64,000 bases of DNA from Actibacterium atlanticum (lineage in GTDB: Bacteria; Pseudomonadota; Alphaproteobacteria; Rhodobacterales; Rhodobacteraceae): the NCBI RefSeq assembly GCF_000671395.1, contig NZ_AQQY01000003.1:186001-250000 (forward strand), in the 5' to 3' direction. The notes beneath the pieces were generated by a model that was given only the letters and a program-made list of their open reading frames with translations, ran no database searches and had not been told where the DNA came from. The stretch's first letter is position 1; each line of letters begins with the position of its first letter. Shown here in pieces: positions 1-9,977 of the stretch. The translations under genes were made by a program, and so were the position numbers.

Positions 1-3000
1 CGGCCCGTGTTCGCGAAGGGTCGGGCCGCCCGGTTGAACGACGGATACGTCAGATTCTTTCCCCCAACGCGCCGATGATTGGCATCAAGCCCGGCTTTGA
101 CGGGGTGGTGGGCGAGGGGGCCGAAGCCCGGTTTGATCTGCTGGCACTGGATGCCACGGCGCAGCCGATGCCAACGCAGATCAAATGGCAACTGAGCCGG
201 ATAGAAACGCGTTACCAGTGGTATCAGCTTTACGGCAGCTGGAATTGGGAGCCGGTCACCACTCGCACCCGCATCGACAGCGGCACAGCAGACATGACGC
301 AGGGGCGCCTGAAATTGTCGCTGCCGGTGGACTGGGGGCAGTATGAACTGCGGGTGGAACAGGCCGATGGCGGCATGGCCGTGGCAACCTCAACCTTCTA
401 TGCTGGTTGGTACGCGGCGGCGGATGCTTCCAGCACGCCGGACATGCTCGAAGTGTCACTAAACCAGCCCAACTATGCCCCCGGGGACACTGCCACCCTG
501 CGTGTGGTGCCGCGCAGCCCGGGCAAAGCCTTGGTCACGGTGATGTCGAACCGTTTGATCGACATGATGCCGGTGGACTTGGTGGCGGGTGAAAACCTGA
601 TCGACCTGCCGGTGACGGATGAATGGGGCGCGGGCGCCTATGTCACGGCCACTCTGATCCAACCGATGGACGTGCCCGCAGGCCGCAACCCGACCCGTGC
701 CTTGGGGCTGGCCTATGCGCCGGTCGATCCTGGCGCACGTCAATTGACTGCAAGCTTCGAAGTGGCCCCCGAGGCCGCACCGCGGGAACCGCTGACAGTG
801 GCGCTGCGGGTCGACGGGGTGCAGCCGGGCGATACGGCCTATGCCACCATAGCGGCCGTTGATCTGGGCATTCTGAACCTGACCGGATTTGACGCACCCG
901 ACCCTAGCGGCCACTACTTTGGCCAGCGCAAACTGGGGATGGGCCTGCGAGACGTTTATGGCCGCCTGATTGATGGCATGAACGGCGCGATGGGGCAGGT
1001 GCGCTCAGGCGGGGATGCGGCCAAGCAGATGCAGATGCAAGCACCGCCACCAACCGAGGACTTGGTTGCCTATTTCACGGGTCCCATAGAGGTGGATGCC
1101 GATGGTTTGGCGCAGGCCACGTTCGACTTGCCCTCGTTCAACGGTACGGTGCGACTTATGGCGATTGCCTGGTCCGAGAAGGGGGTTGGGCAAGCCGAAG
1201 CTGATGTTTTGGTGCGCGATCCCGTGGTGGTCACAGCCTCCCTGCCGCGTTTCATGGCACCCGGTGACACCGCGCGTATGCTGCTAGAGATCACCCATGC
1301 CACGGGCCCCTCTGGCCGGATCGGACTGGATGTCACCGCAGAAGGCGTGGCATTGGGCGCGGTGCCCTCGGGCCTTGATCTGGCCGAGTTGGGATCGGCA
1401 CGAGTTTCGGTTCCGGTAACCGCAGGCGCAACTGGGCTGGCCAATATCTCGGTTGCCCTGACCACACCTGATGGCAAGCAACTGGTCAAAACACTGACCC
1501 TGCCGGTTCAAGTCAACGATCCAGAGGTCATGCAGACCTACCGCCTGACATTGGCGAATAAGGATGATTTCAGCCTGAATAGTGACGTTTTTGCAGATTT
1601 CTTGCACGGTACTGGCTCCGCTACGCTGACGCTTGGGCCACTTGCGCGGTTTGACACCGCTGGCCTGTTGCAGGCCTTGGATCGCTATCCTTATGGCTGC
1701 ACGGAACAGGTCACCTCGCGCGCGTTGCCGCTGCTTTATCTGGATCAGGTCGCACAGGCGATGGGCTTGGGGACCCGTGATGAAACAGCCACGCGGATCT
1801 CGCAATCCATCGACGCGGTGCTGGCAAATCAGGCCTCGAATGGCGGGTTTGGCCTGTGGCGCGCTGGCAGCGGGGATTTGTGGCTGGATGCCTATGTTTC
1901 AGATTTTCTGAGCCGGGCTAAAACGCGCGGGTTCGATGTGCCGCAACGGGCCTTTGCCAGCGCGATGGACAATCTGCGAAATCAGGTGAACTACGCTGCT
2001 GACTTTGACAAGGGCGGCGAGGATCTGGCCTATGCCCTGATGGTTCTGGCACGCGAGGGCGCCGCAGCCATTGGTGATCTGCGTTACTACGCCGATGTAA
2101 AGGGTGCGGATTTCGCCACGCCTCTGGCCACCGCGCAGCTTGCTGCGGCGCTGGCGATGTACGGAGAGCAAACCCGGGCGGATCGTTTGTTTGCGCTTGC
2201 TGCCCGGCAAATGGGAACCAAGGTTGCCCGGGGTGAATCGCTGGAATGGCGCTCAGATTACGGCACCCATCGCCGGGATGCCGCCGGGGTGCTTGCCCTG
2301 GCCGCTGAATCCGGTTCCACCGCCATCGACACGGCCACTATGGCGCGGTTCGTTATGCAAGGCAGCGCTGGGCGGTCCACGCAAGAGGCCGTCTGGACCT
2401 TGCTGGCCGCCAATGCCCTGATCGACCGCGCAGGCCAAGCAGGGTTTCTGTTGGATGGTGCGCCGATGGACGGCCCGCTGGTGCAGGTGCTGCGCGATGG
2501 TCAGGCGGGGCATGTATTGACCAATGGTTCGGGCAAAGACGCTCAGGTGACGTTGACAACTTTCGGTGTGCCCGAGGTTGCACAGGCTCAGGGGGGCACG
2601 GGATACGCGATAAACAGAGCCTATTACACCTTAGAAGGCCAACCAGCGGCGCTGGATCAGGTGCCTGTAGGCACCCGTTTGGTCGCGGTGCTAGAGGTGC
2701 AACCATTTGAATCCTCTGAGGCACGGTTGATGATAAATGACCCGCTGCCCGCCGGATTTGAGATCGACAATCCGAACCTGTTACGAGGCGGAGACATCGC
2801 AGCCCTTGATTGGATTTCACCCGTATCCGAGACGCAAAACACCGAGTTCCGGCAAGAGCGCTTTCTGGCGGCGGTTGATTGGTATTCGACTGACCCCTTC
2901 CGGCTTGCCTATATCCTGCGCGCGACCACGCCGGGAGAGTACCACCACCCGGCCGCCAGCGTCGAAGACATGTATCGCCCTGACCGTCGGGCGTGGAGTG

Positions 3001-3029
3001 CCTCGAGCCGGGCCAGCGTGGTGGAATGA
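1..3029 (+). CDS. Bacterial alpha-2-macroglobulin family protein (5' truncated by window)
   Basis: C-terminal part of a large periplasmic protease-trapping protein. The frame is open from the first complete codon at position 3 to the stop at 3027-3029, so the true start lies upstream of the window and the ATG at 75 is internal. The thioester motif CTEQ is encoded at 1698-1709 inside the conserved context YPYGCTEQ; this Cys-Gln bond is what covalently captures attacking proteases in the family. The preceding GPIEVDADG/DLPSFNGT stretch matches the MG/A2M core, and the helical thioester domain follows. It overlaps the next gene, pbpC, by ATGA, the classic yfhM-pbpC pairing in which the trap protects the periplasm while PBP1C repairs damaged wall. 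Family assignment is firm; the N-terminal lipobox is not visible. Confidence 0.93.
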   Translation, partial: ARVREGSGRPVERRIRQILSPNAPMIGIKPGFDGVVGEGAEARFDLLALDATAQPMPTQIKWQLSRIETRYQWYQLYGSWNWEPVTTRTRIDSGTADMTQGRLKLSLPVDWGQYELRVEQADGGMAVATSTFYAGWYAAADASSTPDMLEVSLNQPNYAPGDTATLRVVPRSPGKALVTVMSNRLIDMMPVDLVAGENLIDLPVTDEWGAGAYVTATLIQPMDVPAGRNPTRALGLAYAPVDPGARQLTASFEVAPEAAPREPLTVALRVDGVQPGDTAYATIAAVDLGILNLTGFDAPDPSGHYFGQRKLGMGLRDVYGRLIDGMNGAMGQVRSGGDAAKQMQMQAPPPTEDLVAYFTGPIEVDADGLAQATFDLPSFNGTVRLMAIAWSEKGVGQAEADVLVRDPVVVTASLPRFMAPGDTARMLLEITHATGPSGRIGLDVTAEGVALGAVPSGLDLAELGSARVSVPVTAGATGLANISVALTTPDGKQLVKTLTLPVQVNDPEVMQTYRLTLANKDDFSLNSDVFADFLHGTGSATLTLGPLARFDTAGLLQALDRYPYGCTEQVTSRALPLLYLDQVAQAMGLGTRDETATRISQSIDAVLANQASNGGFGLWRAGSGDLWLDAYVSDFLSRAKTRGFDVPQRAFASAMDNLRNQVNYAADFDKGGEDLAYALMVLAREGAAAIGDLRYYADVKGADFATPLATAQLAAALAMYGEQTRADRLFALAARQMGTKVARGESLEWRSDYGTHRRDAAGVLALAAESGSTAIDTATMARFVMQGSAGRSTQEAVWTLLAANALIDRAGQAGFLLDGAPMDGPLVQVLRDGQAGHVLTNGSGKDAQVTLTTFGVPEVAQAQGGTGYAINRAYYTLEGQPAALDQVPVGTRLVAVLEVQPFESSEARLMINDPLPAGFEIDNPNLLRGGDIAALDWISPVSETQNTEFRQERFLAAVDWYSTDPFRLAYILRATTPGEYHHPAASVEDMYRPDRRAWSASSRASVVE

Positions 3030-5050
3030 GGCGCTATGGCCTCATAGCACTGGTTGCGCTGCTGCTGGTTACGGCGGCAGGGCGGGATCAGTTTGACCGC
3101 TGGGTGGCGCGGACGGCGCTTCCGCCGCTGGTGGCTGAAACTTCGATTGAAGTGCTGGACCGTCACGGAAAGCTGCTGCGTGCCTATACCGTTGCTGATG
3201 GGCGTTGGCGATTGAATGTGGGGCTGGATGGGGTCGATCCGGCTTATCTGGATATGTTGATAGCCTATGAGGATAAGCGGTTTTACAGCCATGCCGGCGT
3301 TGATCCACGCGCCGTGGCCCGCGCCGTCTGGCAGGCCCTGCGCCATGGGCGGGTTGTGTCGGGCGGGTCGACCCTGACGATGCAGGTTGCCCGACTTCTG
3401 GAGGACGGTCCAACCGGCCAATGGCGGGGCAAGGTCAGGCAGCTTAGGGTCGCTTTTGCGCTGGAACAGAGACTTTCCAAAGCGCAAATCCTTACGCTCT
3501 ATCTAAACCGCGCCCCGTTTGGCGGAAACATCGAAGGGGTGCGGGCGGCGTCATATGCTTGGCTGGGCAAACCCCCGAAACGCCTGACCTCGGCGCAGGC
3601 GGCGCTTTTGGTCGCCCTGCCGCAGTCGCCCGAGCGTCGCCGCCCCGATCGGCACCCACAAGCCGCCAACACTGCGCGCGATCGTGTGCTGAAAAGACTG
3701 GCTAAATCAGGTGTGTTAGAGACTGATTTGGCGCGTCTTGAACCTGTGACCCCTATCCGACGTGCCTTTCCTTCTGACGCGCCTCACCTTGCCGACCGCG
3801 CCGTTTTGCAAGCCCCGCTGACCGATGTGCATCACCTGACACTGGATGCAGATCTGCAACGCGCCCTGCAACGCGTCGCGGCCCAAGCGGTACAAGACCA
3901 CGATCACCTTTCTGCCGCGATCATCGTGGCCGATCACCGCAGCGGCGAGGTTCTGGCGTCGGTAGGATCCGCCGGGTTTTCCGATGCGTCGCGGTTGGGG
4001 TTCGTTGATATGACCACCGCGCTACGCTCGCCTGGCTCGACTCTGAAACCGTTGGTTTATGGTTTGGCTTTCGATGATGGTCTGGCGCATCCGGAAACCA
4101 TTCTAAGCGACCGGCCCAGCACGTTTGGCACGTATACCCCCAGCAACTTCGATGGCCAATATCGTGGGGATATCACCGCGCAGCGGGCATTGCAGCTGTC
4201 GCTCAATATCCCTGTCGTCGCCTTGACGCAGGAATTGGGTCCGGCGCGGCTGATAAGCCACATGCGCCGCGCAGGGATAGAGCCGCAACTTCCGGGGGAT
4301 GCGCCCGCGGGGTTGGCGATCTCGTTGGGTGGTTTGGGCGTCACGCTAGAGGGTCTGACGCGCCTTTACGCCGCCATTGGCAATGGCGGGCGTTCCGTAC
4401 CGCTGCATTGGCGCATGGGACAAGTACCCGCCCCCCTTGGCGCCCCGGTCATGGGGCCGGTGGCGGCGTGGTATTTGGCCGACATTCTGAATGACACGCC
4501 CACACCGGAGTCTGTCCAAGGCGGGCGCGTCGCGTTTAAAACCGGAACTTCCTATGGCCACCGCGATGCATGGGCCGTGGGGTTCGATGGTGCTCATGTT
4601 GTCGCCGTGTGGATGGGGCGGGCAGATGGCACCCCGGTGCCCGGTGCCTTTGGCGGAGATCTGGCCGCACCGGTGATGTTTCAGGCGTTCGCCATGTTAG
4701 AACCTGCATCCTTGCCTAATCCGCCTAAAAACGCCCTTACGGTCACCCATGCACAGCTGCCTCAGCCGCTGAAGCGCTTTGTCCCACGGGAGGCGCTCTT
4801 CGCGGCGCCCTCCGGGCCGAAGCTCGCTTTCCCACCCGATGGCGCCGCGTTGGAGCGTTCAGATTTCGGGGTGCTTTTAAAGCTGCGCGAGGGTCAGCCG
4901 CCGTTCACCGTTCTTGCCAATGGCGCACCAATCCTGACCGGGTTGCGAGAGCACCATACGATCCTGCCGCTGACGATGCCGGGGTTCGTGAACCTGTCGG
5001 TGATAGATGCCCAAGGGCGCGCGGCAAAAGCCGCGATTGAGCTGCGTTAG
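3026..5050 (+). CDS. pbpC: Penicillin-binding protein 1C
   Basis: Bifunctional peptidoglycan glycosyltransferase/transpeptidase anchored by one N-terminal membrane helix (residues about 5-18). I start it at the ATG at 3026, which overlaps the upstream stop as ATGA; an upstream in-frame start at 2993 would lie inside the previous gene. The GT51 domain shows EDKRF (Glu82 catalytic) and GGSTLTMQ. The transpeptidase domain shows SxxK at Ser338-Lys341 (STLK), a SLN motif and KTG at 505-507. The C-terminal segment fits the BiPBP_C domain typical of PBP1C. It is 674 residues, slightly shorter than the E. coli protein (about 770). Co-translation with the alpha-2-macroglobulin gene supports a shared role in envelope defence and repair. 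Confidence 0.94.
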   Translation: MRRYGLIALVALLLVTAAGRDQFDRWVARTALPPLVAETSIEVLDRHGKLLRAYTVADGRWRLNVGLDGVDPAYLDMLIAYEDKRFYSHAGVDPRAVARAVWQALRHGRVVSGGSTLTMQVARLLEDGPTGQWRGKVRQLRVAFALEQRLSKAQILTLYLNRAPFGGNIEGVRAASYAWLGKPPKRLTSAQAALLVALPQSPERRRPDRHPQAANTARDRVLKRLAKSGVLETDLARLEPVTPIRRAFPSDAPHLADRAVLQAPLTDVHHLTLDADLQRALQRVAAQAVQDHDHLSAAIIVADHRSGEVLASVGSAGFSDASRLGFVDMTTALRSPGSTLKPLVYGLAFDDGLAHPETILSDRPSTFGTYTPSNFDGQYRGDITAQRALQLSLNIPVVALTQELGPARLISHMRRAGIEPQLPGDAPAGLAISLGGLGVTLEGLTRLYAAIGNGGRSVPLHWRMGQVPAPLGAPVMGPVAAWYLADILNDTPTPESVQGGRVAFKTGTSYGHRDAWAVGFDGAHVVAVWMGRADGTPVPGAFGGDLAAPVMFQAFAMLEPASLPNPPKNALTVTHAQLPQPLKRFVPREALFAAPSGPKLAFPPDGAALERSDFGVLLKLREGQPPFTVLANGAPILTGLREHHTILPLTMPGFVNLSVIDAQGRAAKAAIELR

Positions 5051-5057
5051 AGACGAA

Positions 5058-5080
5058 AAACCCCCGCCAAGCGGGGGTTT
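5058..5080. terminator. Bidirectional hairpin terminator between pbpC and the thiolase gene
   Basis: A perfect 10-bp stem, AAACCCCCGC (5058-5067) paired with GCGGGGGTTT (5071-5080), with a 3-nt loop. It lies in the short gap between two converging genes. A-tract and T-tract flanks make it usable from either side. Confidence 0.85.
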
Positions 5081-5096
5081 CCCGGGACCGTCCAGA

Positions 5097-6272
5097 TCAG
5101 AGCGCTTCGAGGGCCAGAGCGATGCCCTGACCACCACCGATGCACATGGTGACCAGCGCGCGCTTGCCACCGATACGCTCCAGCTCGTAAAGCGCTTTGA
5201 TGGTGATGATTGCGCCGGTCGCACCGATGGGGTGACCCAATGCTATCGCGCCGCCGTTCGGGTTGACCTTGGCCGGGTCCAGACCCAGACCTTTGTTCAC
5301 GGCCAGGGCCTGTGCGGCGAAGGCCTCGTTGCTTTCGATGACGTCGAAATCGGAAATCGACAACCCGGTTTTGGCCAGAAGGTTTTCAACTGCCGGGACA
5401 GGGCCGATGCCCATGACCTCGGGCCGTACACCCGCCAAGGCATAGCCCAGCACACGGGCCTTGGGCTTCAGGCCGGCCTTTTCGGCGGCATCGGCGCGGG
5501 CCAGCACGACAGCGGCGGCACCATCGTTGATGCCCGAGGCGTTGCCAGCGGTCACAGTGCCGTCTTTCTTGAAGGCAGGACGCAGCCCGCCCAGCGCCTC
5601 GGCGGTGGTGGCTTTGGGGTGCTCGTCAGTGGCGAACTCAACCAGCTTGCGGCGGACTTTCACTTCGACCGGAACGATCTGGCTGGCAAAACGACCTTCC
5701 TCAATCGCTTTGGCGGCGCGGGCCTGACTTTCAGCAGCAAAAGCGTCCTGCTGTTCGCGGGTCACGTCATGTTCGGCGGCGACGTTTTCGGCGGTGATGC
5801 CCATATGGCCGGTGCCAAACGGGCAGGTCAGCGCGCCGACCATCATATCCACCGCAGATGCGTCACCCATCTTCTGGCCAAACCGGGCGGCGTTCAGCGC
5901 ATAGGGCGCGCGGCTCATGCTTTCAGCGCCGCCCGCCAGACCGAAATCAGCATCCCCCAGCATCAGCGATTGCACGACTGACGCAATTGCCTGCGCACCC
6001 GAGCCACACAGCCGGTTTACGTTCATCGCGGGAGTTTCGTTGGGTATGCCTGCGTCGACCATCGCGGCACGCGATAGGTACATGTCACGCGGTTCGGTGT
6101 TGATGACATGGCCGAAGACCACGTTGCCAATCTGTCCCGGCTCGACGCCCGAGCGTTCCATTGCGGCCTTGGCGACCGTTGTGGCGGTGTGAATAGGGGT
6201 GACGCCTGAAAGCGAGCCACCAAAAGTGCCAATGGCGGTGCGGGCACCGTCAATCAATACGATATCAGTCAC
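5097..6272 (-). CDS. bktB: Acetyl-CoA C-acyltransferase (beta-ketothiolase, BktB-like)
   Basis: Condenses or cleaves acyl-CoA with acetyl-CoA; a step in fatty-acid/beta-oxidation or polyhydroxyalkanoate precursor metabolism. Full-length thiolase of 391 residues with all catalytic signatures: nucleophile Cys89 in NRLCGSG, His347 in GHPIGATG and the acid/base Cys377 in MCIGGGQG. The N-terminal RTAIGTFGGSL and EPRDMYL strings closely resemble the broad-substrate thiolase BktB from memory of that family, rather than PhaA; this sub-assignment is tentative. The start codon is GTG (6270-6272), preceded by a GGAGAGAG ribosome site. It stands alone and converges on pbpC. No PHA synthase is nearby, so its pathway role is open. 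Confidence 0.9.
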   Translation of the reverse strand: MTDIVLIDGARTAIGTFGGSLSGVTPIHTATTVAKAAMERSGVEPGQIGNVVFGHVINTEPRDMYLSRAAMVDAGIPNETPAMNVNRLCGSGAQAIASVVQSLMLGDADFGLAGGAESMSRAPYALNAARFGQKMGDASAVDMMVGALTCPFGTGHMGITAENVAAEHDVTREQQDAFAAESQARAAKAIEEGRFASQIVPVEVKVRRKLVEFATDEHPKATTAEALGGLRPAFKKDGTVTAGNASGINDGAAAVVLARADAAEKAGLKPKARVLGYALAGVRPEVMGIGPVPAVENLLAKTGLSISDFDVIESNEAFAAQALAVNKGLGLDPAKVNPNGGAIALGHPIGATGAIITIKALYELERIGGKRALVTMCIGGGQGIALALEAL

Positions 6273-6339
6273 GGAATCTCTCTCCCTTGCTCAAAATGAA
6301 GCATGGCCTGGCCAAGGGAGGACGGAAGCCGGGCGTTGC

Positions 6340-7065
6340 CTATAGTTGAACGATAGGTATGCGCCCCGTGTCGGTCAACATATACACAACGTCATTTTCG
6401 AATACGACTGCGGTCAGCGCGCGCCCATATCCCGCACCGGTATCCAGAGCGATCCGGTTCCCATGGTGTTCAGGCAGGTCCACCGGGGAATGGCCATGGA
6501 CCACCAGATATCCATGGTCGCGTTTATCGCTCAGGAAAGGCTCTCGGATCCAGACAAGGTCGTCTTTGGACTGAACCGAGAGCTGTACACCGGGCAGGAT
6601 ACCGGCATGTACGAATAGTTTGCGGCCATGGATCATGGTCAGCGGCAGGCCGGTGATGAAGTCCAGATGGGTCTGGGGCACAGCGTTATGCGCGTCTTCC
6701 AGAACTTGCCACATGCGTCGCTCAGAACTGACCTTTACGCCGTATGACGCCAGGGTCGCGGCACCTCCGACGCGATCGTGCAGCCAGTCCAGCCCCACGG
6801 GCAAACGGGTCTCCATGCGCGGAGGATCAGACATGAACCACTCGAACATGCGGTCGTGATTGCCCTTCAAGACAGTCCAGTTGCGGCCTGCGGCGACGGC
6901 GTCGATCAACAGTTGGATCACGCCCTTACTATCCGGCCCGCGATCCACCAGATCGCCCAGAAACACCACCTGTGCATCGGCCCCGCCATCGCGTTCTATC
7001 AGCTCAAGCGCAGCGTGAAGCATGCCGATCTGGCCGTGGATGTCACCAACCGCATAGAGGGTCAT
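6340..7065 (-). CDS. PPP-family metallophosphoesterase (serine/threonine phosphatase-like)
   Basis: Binuclear metal-dependent phosphatase of the PPP/ApaH-like superfamily. The three metal-ligand blocks are present: GDIHG (Asp8, His10), GDLVDRG (residues 37-43) and GNHD (68-71), with a later HGHSP block carrying further His ligands. At 241 residues it matches single-domain bacterial PPP phosphatases. No membrane segment or signal peptide is seen, so it is presumably cytoplasmic. Substrate (phosphoprotein, diadenosine polyphosphate or other) cannot be told from sequence. It sits on the minus strand downstream of serA, but a strong terminator between them suggests separate transcription. Confidence 0.85.
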   Translation of the reverse strand: MTLYAVGDIHGQIGMLHAALELIERDGGADAQVVFLGDLVDRGPDSKGVIQLLIDAVAAGRNWTVLKGNHDRMFEWFMSDPPRMETRLPVGLDWLHDRVGGAATLASYGVKVSSERRMWQVLEDAHNAVPQTHLDFITGLPLTMIHGRKLFVHAGILPGVQLSVQSKDDLVWIREPFLSDKRDHGYLVVHGHSPVDLPEHHGNRIALDTGAGYGRALTAVVFENDVVYMLTDTGRIPIVQL

Positions 7066-7083
7066 AACAGCGTCCTTAAAATG

Positions 7084-7112
7084 AAAAAGCCCGGCGCGTT
7101 GCTGCGCCGGGC
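7084..7112 (-). terminator. Rho-independent terminator of serA
   Basis: 9-bp GC-rich stem, 7089-7097 with 7104-7112, loop GTTGCT. Read on the minus strand it is followed by a run of five T residues (7088-7084), about 30 nt after the serA stop. Confidence 0.88.
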
Positions 7113-7139
7113 CTTGTGTTTAGGGGAAGTTCATGACGC

Positions 7140-8732
7140 TTACACGTCGAACTTCAGCGGACGCACCTGCTGGAACAAACCGCTGTCTTTCAGCGCGGTC
7201 ACGGTGGTCGGCTTGATCGGCGTATCCAGGAAGGTCATTGCGATTGCATCCCCACCGGCGTCGGCGCGGCCAAGGGTGAAGTTCGCGATGTTTTCTTCAT
7301 GTTCGGCCAGCAGGGTGCCCAGCTTACCGATGATGCCCGGCACGTCTTTGTTGGTGGTATAGAGCATGTGCTCGCCCACTTCCGAATCAATGGTGATGCC
7401 TTTGATCTGGATGAAGCGCGGCTTGCCGTCCGAGAAAACAGTACCGGCGATGGTGCGGTACTTTTCAACGGTCTGGATATCCAGCTTGATATAGCCATCA
7501 AACACGCCGGTTGCGTCCTGCGTGGTGCGCGAGATCTTGATGCCACGATCCTTGGCGATCACCGGGGCCGAGACCATGTTCACATCAGGGTTCACGGCCT
7601 GCATGATGCCCGCAATTACGGCGGCCTCAAGCGCGTTCAGGTTCATATCCGCGGCGACACCATCGAAGGTGATGTTGACGGTCTCGATAGCCTCATCGGT
7701 GACCTGACCGATGAACGACCCCAGAGCCTCGGCGATCTTGACCCACGGGCCCATGACCTTTGCTTCTTCGGCAGTCATCGACGGCATGTTCAGCGCGTTT
7801 TCAACGGCGCCGTCCAGCAGATAGTTCGACATCTGCTCGGCAACCTGCAGCGCCACGTTTTCCTGAGCTTCGGTGGTCGAAGCGCCAAGGTGCGGGGTGC
7901 AGACCACGTTGGGCAGACCAAACAGCGGGTTCTCGGTGGCGGGCTCTTCGGCGAACACGTCGAAAGCGGCGCCAGCCACGTGGCCCGATTTCAGCAGTTC
8001 TGCCAAAGCGGCTTCGTCTACCAGACCACCGCGGGCACAGTTGATGATACGCACGCCTTTTTTGGTCTTGGCCAGGTTCTCTGCCGACAGGATGTTGCGG
8101 GTGCCATCGGTCAGCGGCACGTGCAGGGTGATGAAGTCAGCGCGGGCCAGCAGCTCTTCCAGCTCAACCTTTTCAACGCCCATTTCATCTGCGCGCTCTT
8201 CCGACAGGAAGGGATCATAAGCGACCACTTTCATCTTCAGGCCCAGCGCACGGTTGCACACGATGCCACCGATGTTACCCGCGCCGATGACACCAAGGGT
8301 TTTGGCGGTCAGCTCGGTGCCCATGAACTTGGACTTTTCCCATTTGCCTGCGTGGGTGCTGGCCGAAGCTTCGGGGATCTGACGGGCCACGGCGAACATC
8401 ATCGCGATGGCGTGTTCGGCGGTTGTGATCATGTTGCCGAACGGGGTGTTCATGACGATCACGCCCTTTTTCGACGCGGCGACTTTGTCAACGTTGTCGG
8501 TGCCGATACCGGCGCGGCCAACGACCTTTAGGTTGTCAGCAGATTCCAGCAGCTTTTCGGTCACTTTGGTGGCCGAGCGGATCGCCAGACCGTCATACTT
8601 GCCGATCACCTCGGCCAGTTTGTCTTTGTCTTTGCCCAGGCCGGGTTCGAAATCTACTTCGATGCCACGGTCGCGGAAAATCTGAACTGCGGTTTCAGAC
8701 AGCTTGTCGGATACGAGTACTTTGGGGGCCAT
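7140..8732 (-). CDS. serA: D-3-phosphoglycerate dehydrogenase
   Basis: First enzyme of serine synthesis, oxidising 3-phosphoglycerate to 3-phosphohydroxypyruvate with NAD. The 530-residue long form has an N-terminal substrate domain, a Rossmann domain with GAGNIG at 150-155, the CTPHLGAST active-site His segment, an intervening ASB-type domain, and a C-terminal ACT domain (TTNKDVPGIIGKLG) for likely serine feedback. I start at ATG 8732 because GGAG lies about 8 nt upstream; the ATG four codons earlier lacks this spacing. It follows serC on the same strand after 84 bp carrying a phased 11-bp repeat, so serC-serA probably form an operon. serB is at 22.3 kb. Confidence 0.96.
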   Translation of the reverse strand: MAPKVLVSDKLSETAVQIFRDRGIEVDFEPGLGKDKDKLAEVIGKYDGLAIRSATKVTEKLLESADNLKVVGRAGIGTDNVDKVAASKKGVIVMNTPFGNMITTAEHAIAMMFAVARQIPEASASTHAGKWEKSKFMGTELTAKTLGVIGAGNIGGIVCNRALGLKMKVVAYDPFLSEERADEMGVEKVELEELLARADFITLHVPLTDGTRNILSAENLAKTKKGVRIINCARGGLVDEAALAELLKSGHVAGAAFDVFAEEPATENPLFGLPNVVCTPHLGASTTEAQENVALQVAEQMSNYLLDGAVENALNMPSMTAEEAKVMGPWVKIAEALGSFIGQVTDEAIETVNITFDGVAADMNLNALEAAVIAGIMQAVNPDVNMVSAPVIAKDRGIKISRTTQDATGVFDGYIKLDIQTVEKYRTIAGTVFSDGKPRFIQIKGITIDSEVGEHMLYTTNKDVPGIIGKLGTLLAEHEENIANFTLGRADAGGDAIAMTFLDTPIKPTTVTALKDSGLFQQVRPLKFDV

Positions 8733-8763
8733 GATAAGCTCCATTCATCAGAGAATTTTGGGG

Positions 8764-8807
8764 ATGCACAGGACATGCACATTGCATGCACATCCCATGC
8801 ATATGAT
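8764..8807. repeat. Four imperfect 11-bp tandem repeats between serC and serA
   Basis: The core ATGCACA begins at 8764, 8775 and 8786, and a degenerate copy ATGCAT at 8797, so the period is exactly 11 bp, about one helical turn. It lies wholly in the serC-serA gap. It could be a regulator array, an mRNA element, or chance low complexity. Confidence 0.6.
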
Positions 8808-8816
8808 CTGTGGGTG

Positions 8817-9962
8817 TTACTGAGCTGCGATTTCCGCCTCAAAGGCGTATTCCAGCCAGGGCATCAGAGCTGCGACGTCGGCGGTTTCCACCGTGCCGCC
8901 GCACCAGATGCGCAGGCCCGCCGGGGCATCGCGGTACGCGCCGATGTCCAATGCAACACCTTCGGCTTCCAGACGTTTGGCAACGGCCTTGGCAAAGGCG
9001 GCACCGTCCTGAATGCGGTCATCGGTGAACTTCAGGCAGACCGAAGTGTTCGAGGCGGTTGCCGGATCAACGGCCAGGTTGGCGATCCAGTCTTTGGCAT
9101 CGACGAAATCGGCAATGGCTTTGGTGTTGGCATCGGCACGGGCAATCATGCCTTTCAGACCACCAACCGATTTGGCCCAGTTCAGGGCAACCAGATAATC
9201 CTCAACCGCCAGCATCGAGGGCGTGTTGATGGTGGCGCCGGTAAAGATACCGTCGATCAGCTTGCCGCCTTTGGTCAGGCGGAAGATTTTCGGCAGCGGC
9301 CATGCGGGGGTGTAGCTTTCCAGACGCGCGACAGCCTTGGGCGACAGAACGATCATGCCGTGCGCGGCTTCGCCACCCAGAACTTTCTGCCAGCTGAAGG
9401 TGGTCACATCCAGCTTGTCCCAGGGCAGGTCCATCGCGAATGCGGCCGAGGTGGCGTCGCAGATGGTGATGCCTTCGCGGTCATCGGCGATCCAGTCGCC
9501 GTTGGGGACGCGCACGCCCGAGGTGGTGCCGTTCCAGGTAAAGACAACGTCGTTGTTCTTGGTATCGACACCGGCCAGATCAACGATCTCGCCGTAATCA
9601 GCGGTCTTGGCTTCGGCGTCGATCTTGAGCTGCTTGATCACGTCGGTGACCCAGCCCGCGCCAAAGCTTTCCCAAGCCAGCATTTCAACTTTGCGGGCAC
9701 CCAGCATCGACCACATGGCCATTTCCATGGCGCCGGTGTCCGAGGCGGGCACGATGCCGATCTTGTAATCGGCCGGGATGCCCAGCACTTCGCGGGTGGT
9801 TTCAATCGCCTCTTTCAGCTTTGCCTTGCCAACGGCGGCACGGTGCGAGCGGCCCAAGGGCGCATCAGCGAGCTGTTCGAGGGAAAATTCGGGGTTCTTG
9901 GCACAGGGGCCAGAAGAAAAACGCGGATTAGCCGGGCGCGCGGCCGGAGCTTGAGTAGCCAT
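8817..9962 (-). CDS. serC: Phosphoserine aminotransferase
   Basis: PLP-dependent second step of serine synthesis, converting 3-phosphohydroxypyruvate and glutamate to phosphoserine and 2-oxoglutarate. The 381-residue protein carries the PLP lysine at Lys193 in FSWQKVLGG, an Asp in the ICDATSA strand that contacts the pyridine nitrogen, and the N-terminal FSSGPCAK and GRSHR substrate-binding segments. It belongs to the alphaproteobacterial SerC branch (about 380-390 residues) rather than the 360-residue E. coli type. The start at 9962 has GAGAGGA (9977-9971) 8 nt upstream; a longer in-frame extension to 10076 would run through the structured leader and is rejected. Likely operon with serA downstream. 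Confidence 0.95.
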   Translation of the reverse strand: MATQAPAARPANPRFSSGPCAKNPEFSLEQLADAPLGRSHRAAVGKAKLKEAIETTREVLGIPADYKIGIVPASDTGAMEMAMWSMLGARKVEMLAWESFGAGWVTDVIKQLKIDAEAKTADYGEIVDLAGVDTKNNDVVFTWNGTTSGVRVPNGDWIADDREGITICDATSAAFAMDLPWDKLDVTTFSWQKVLGGEAAHGMIVLSPKAVARLESYTPAWPLPKIFRLTKGGKLIDGIFTGATINTPSMLAVEDYLVALNWAKSVGGLKGMIARADANTKAIADFVDAKDWIANLAVDPATASNTSVCLKFTDDRIQDGAAFAKAVAKRLEAEGVALDIGAYRDAPAGLRIWCGGTVETADVAALMPWLEYAFEAEIAAQ

Positions 9963-9977
9963 TGCTGGTATCCTCTC

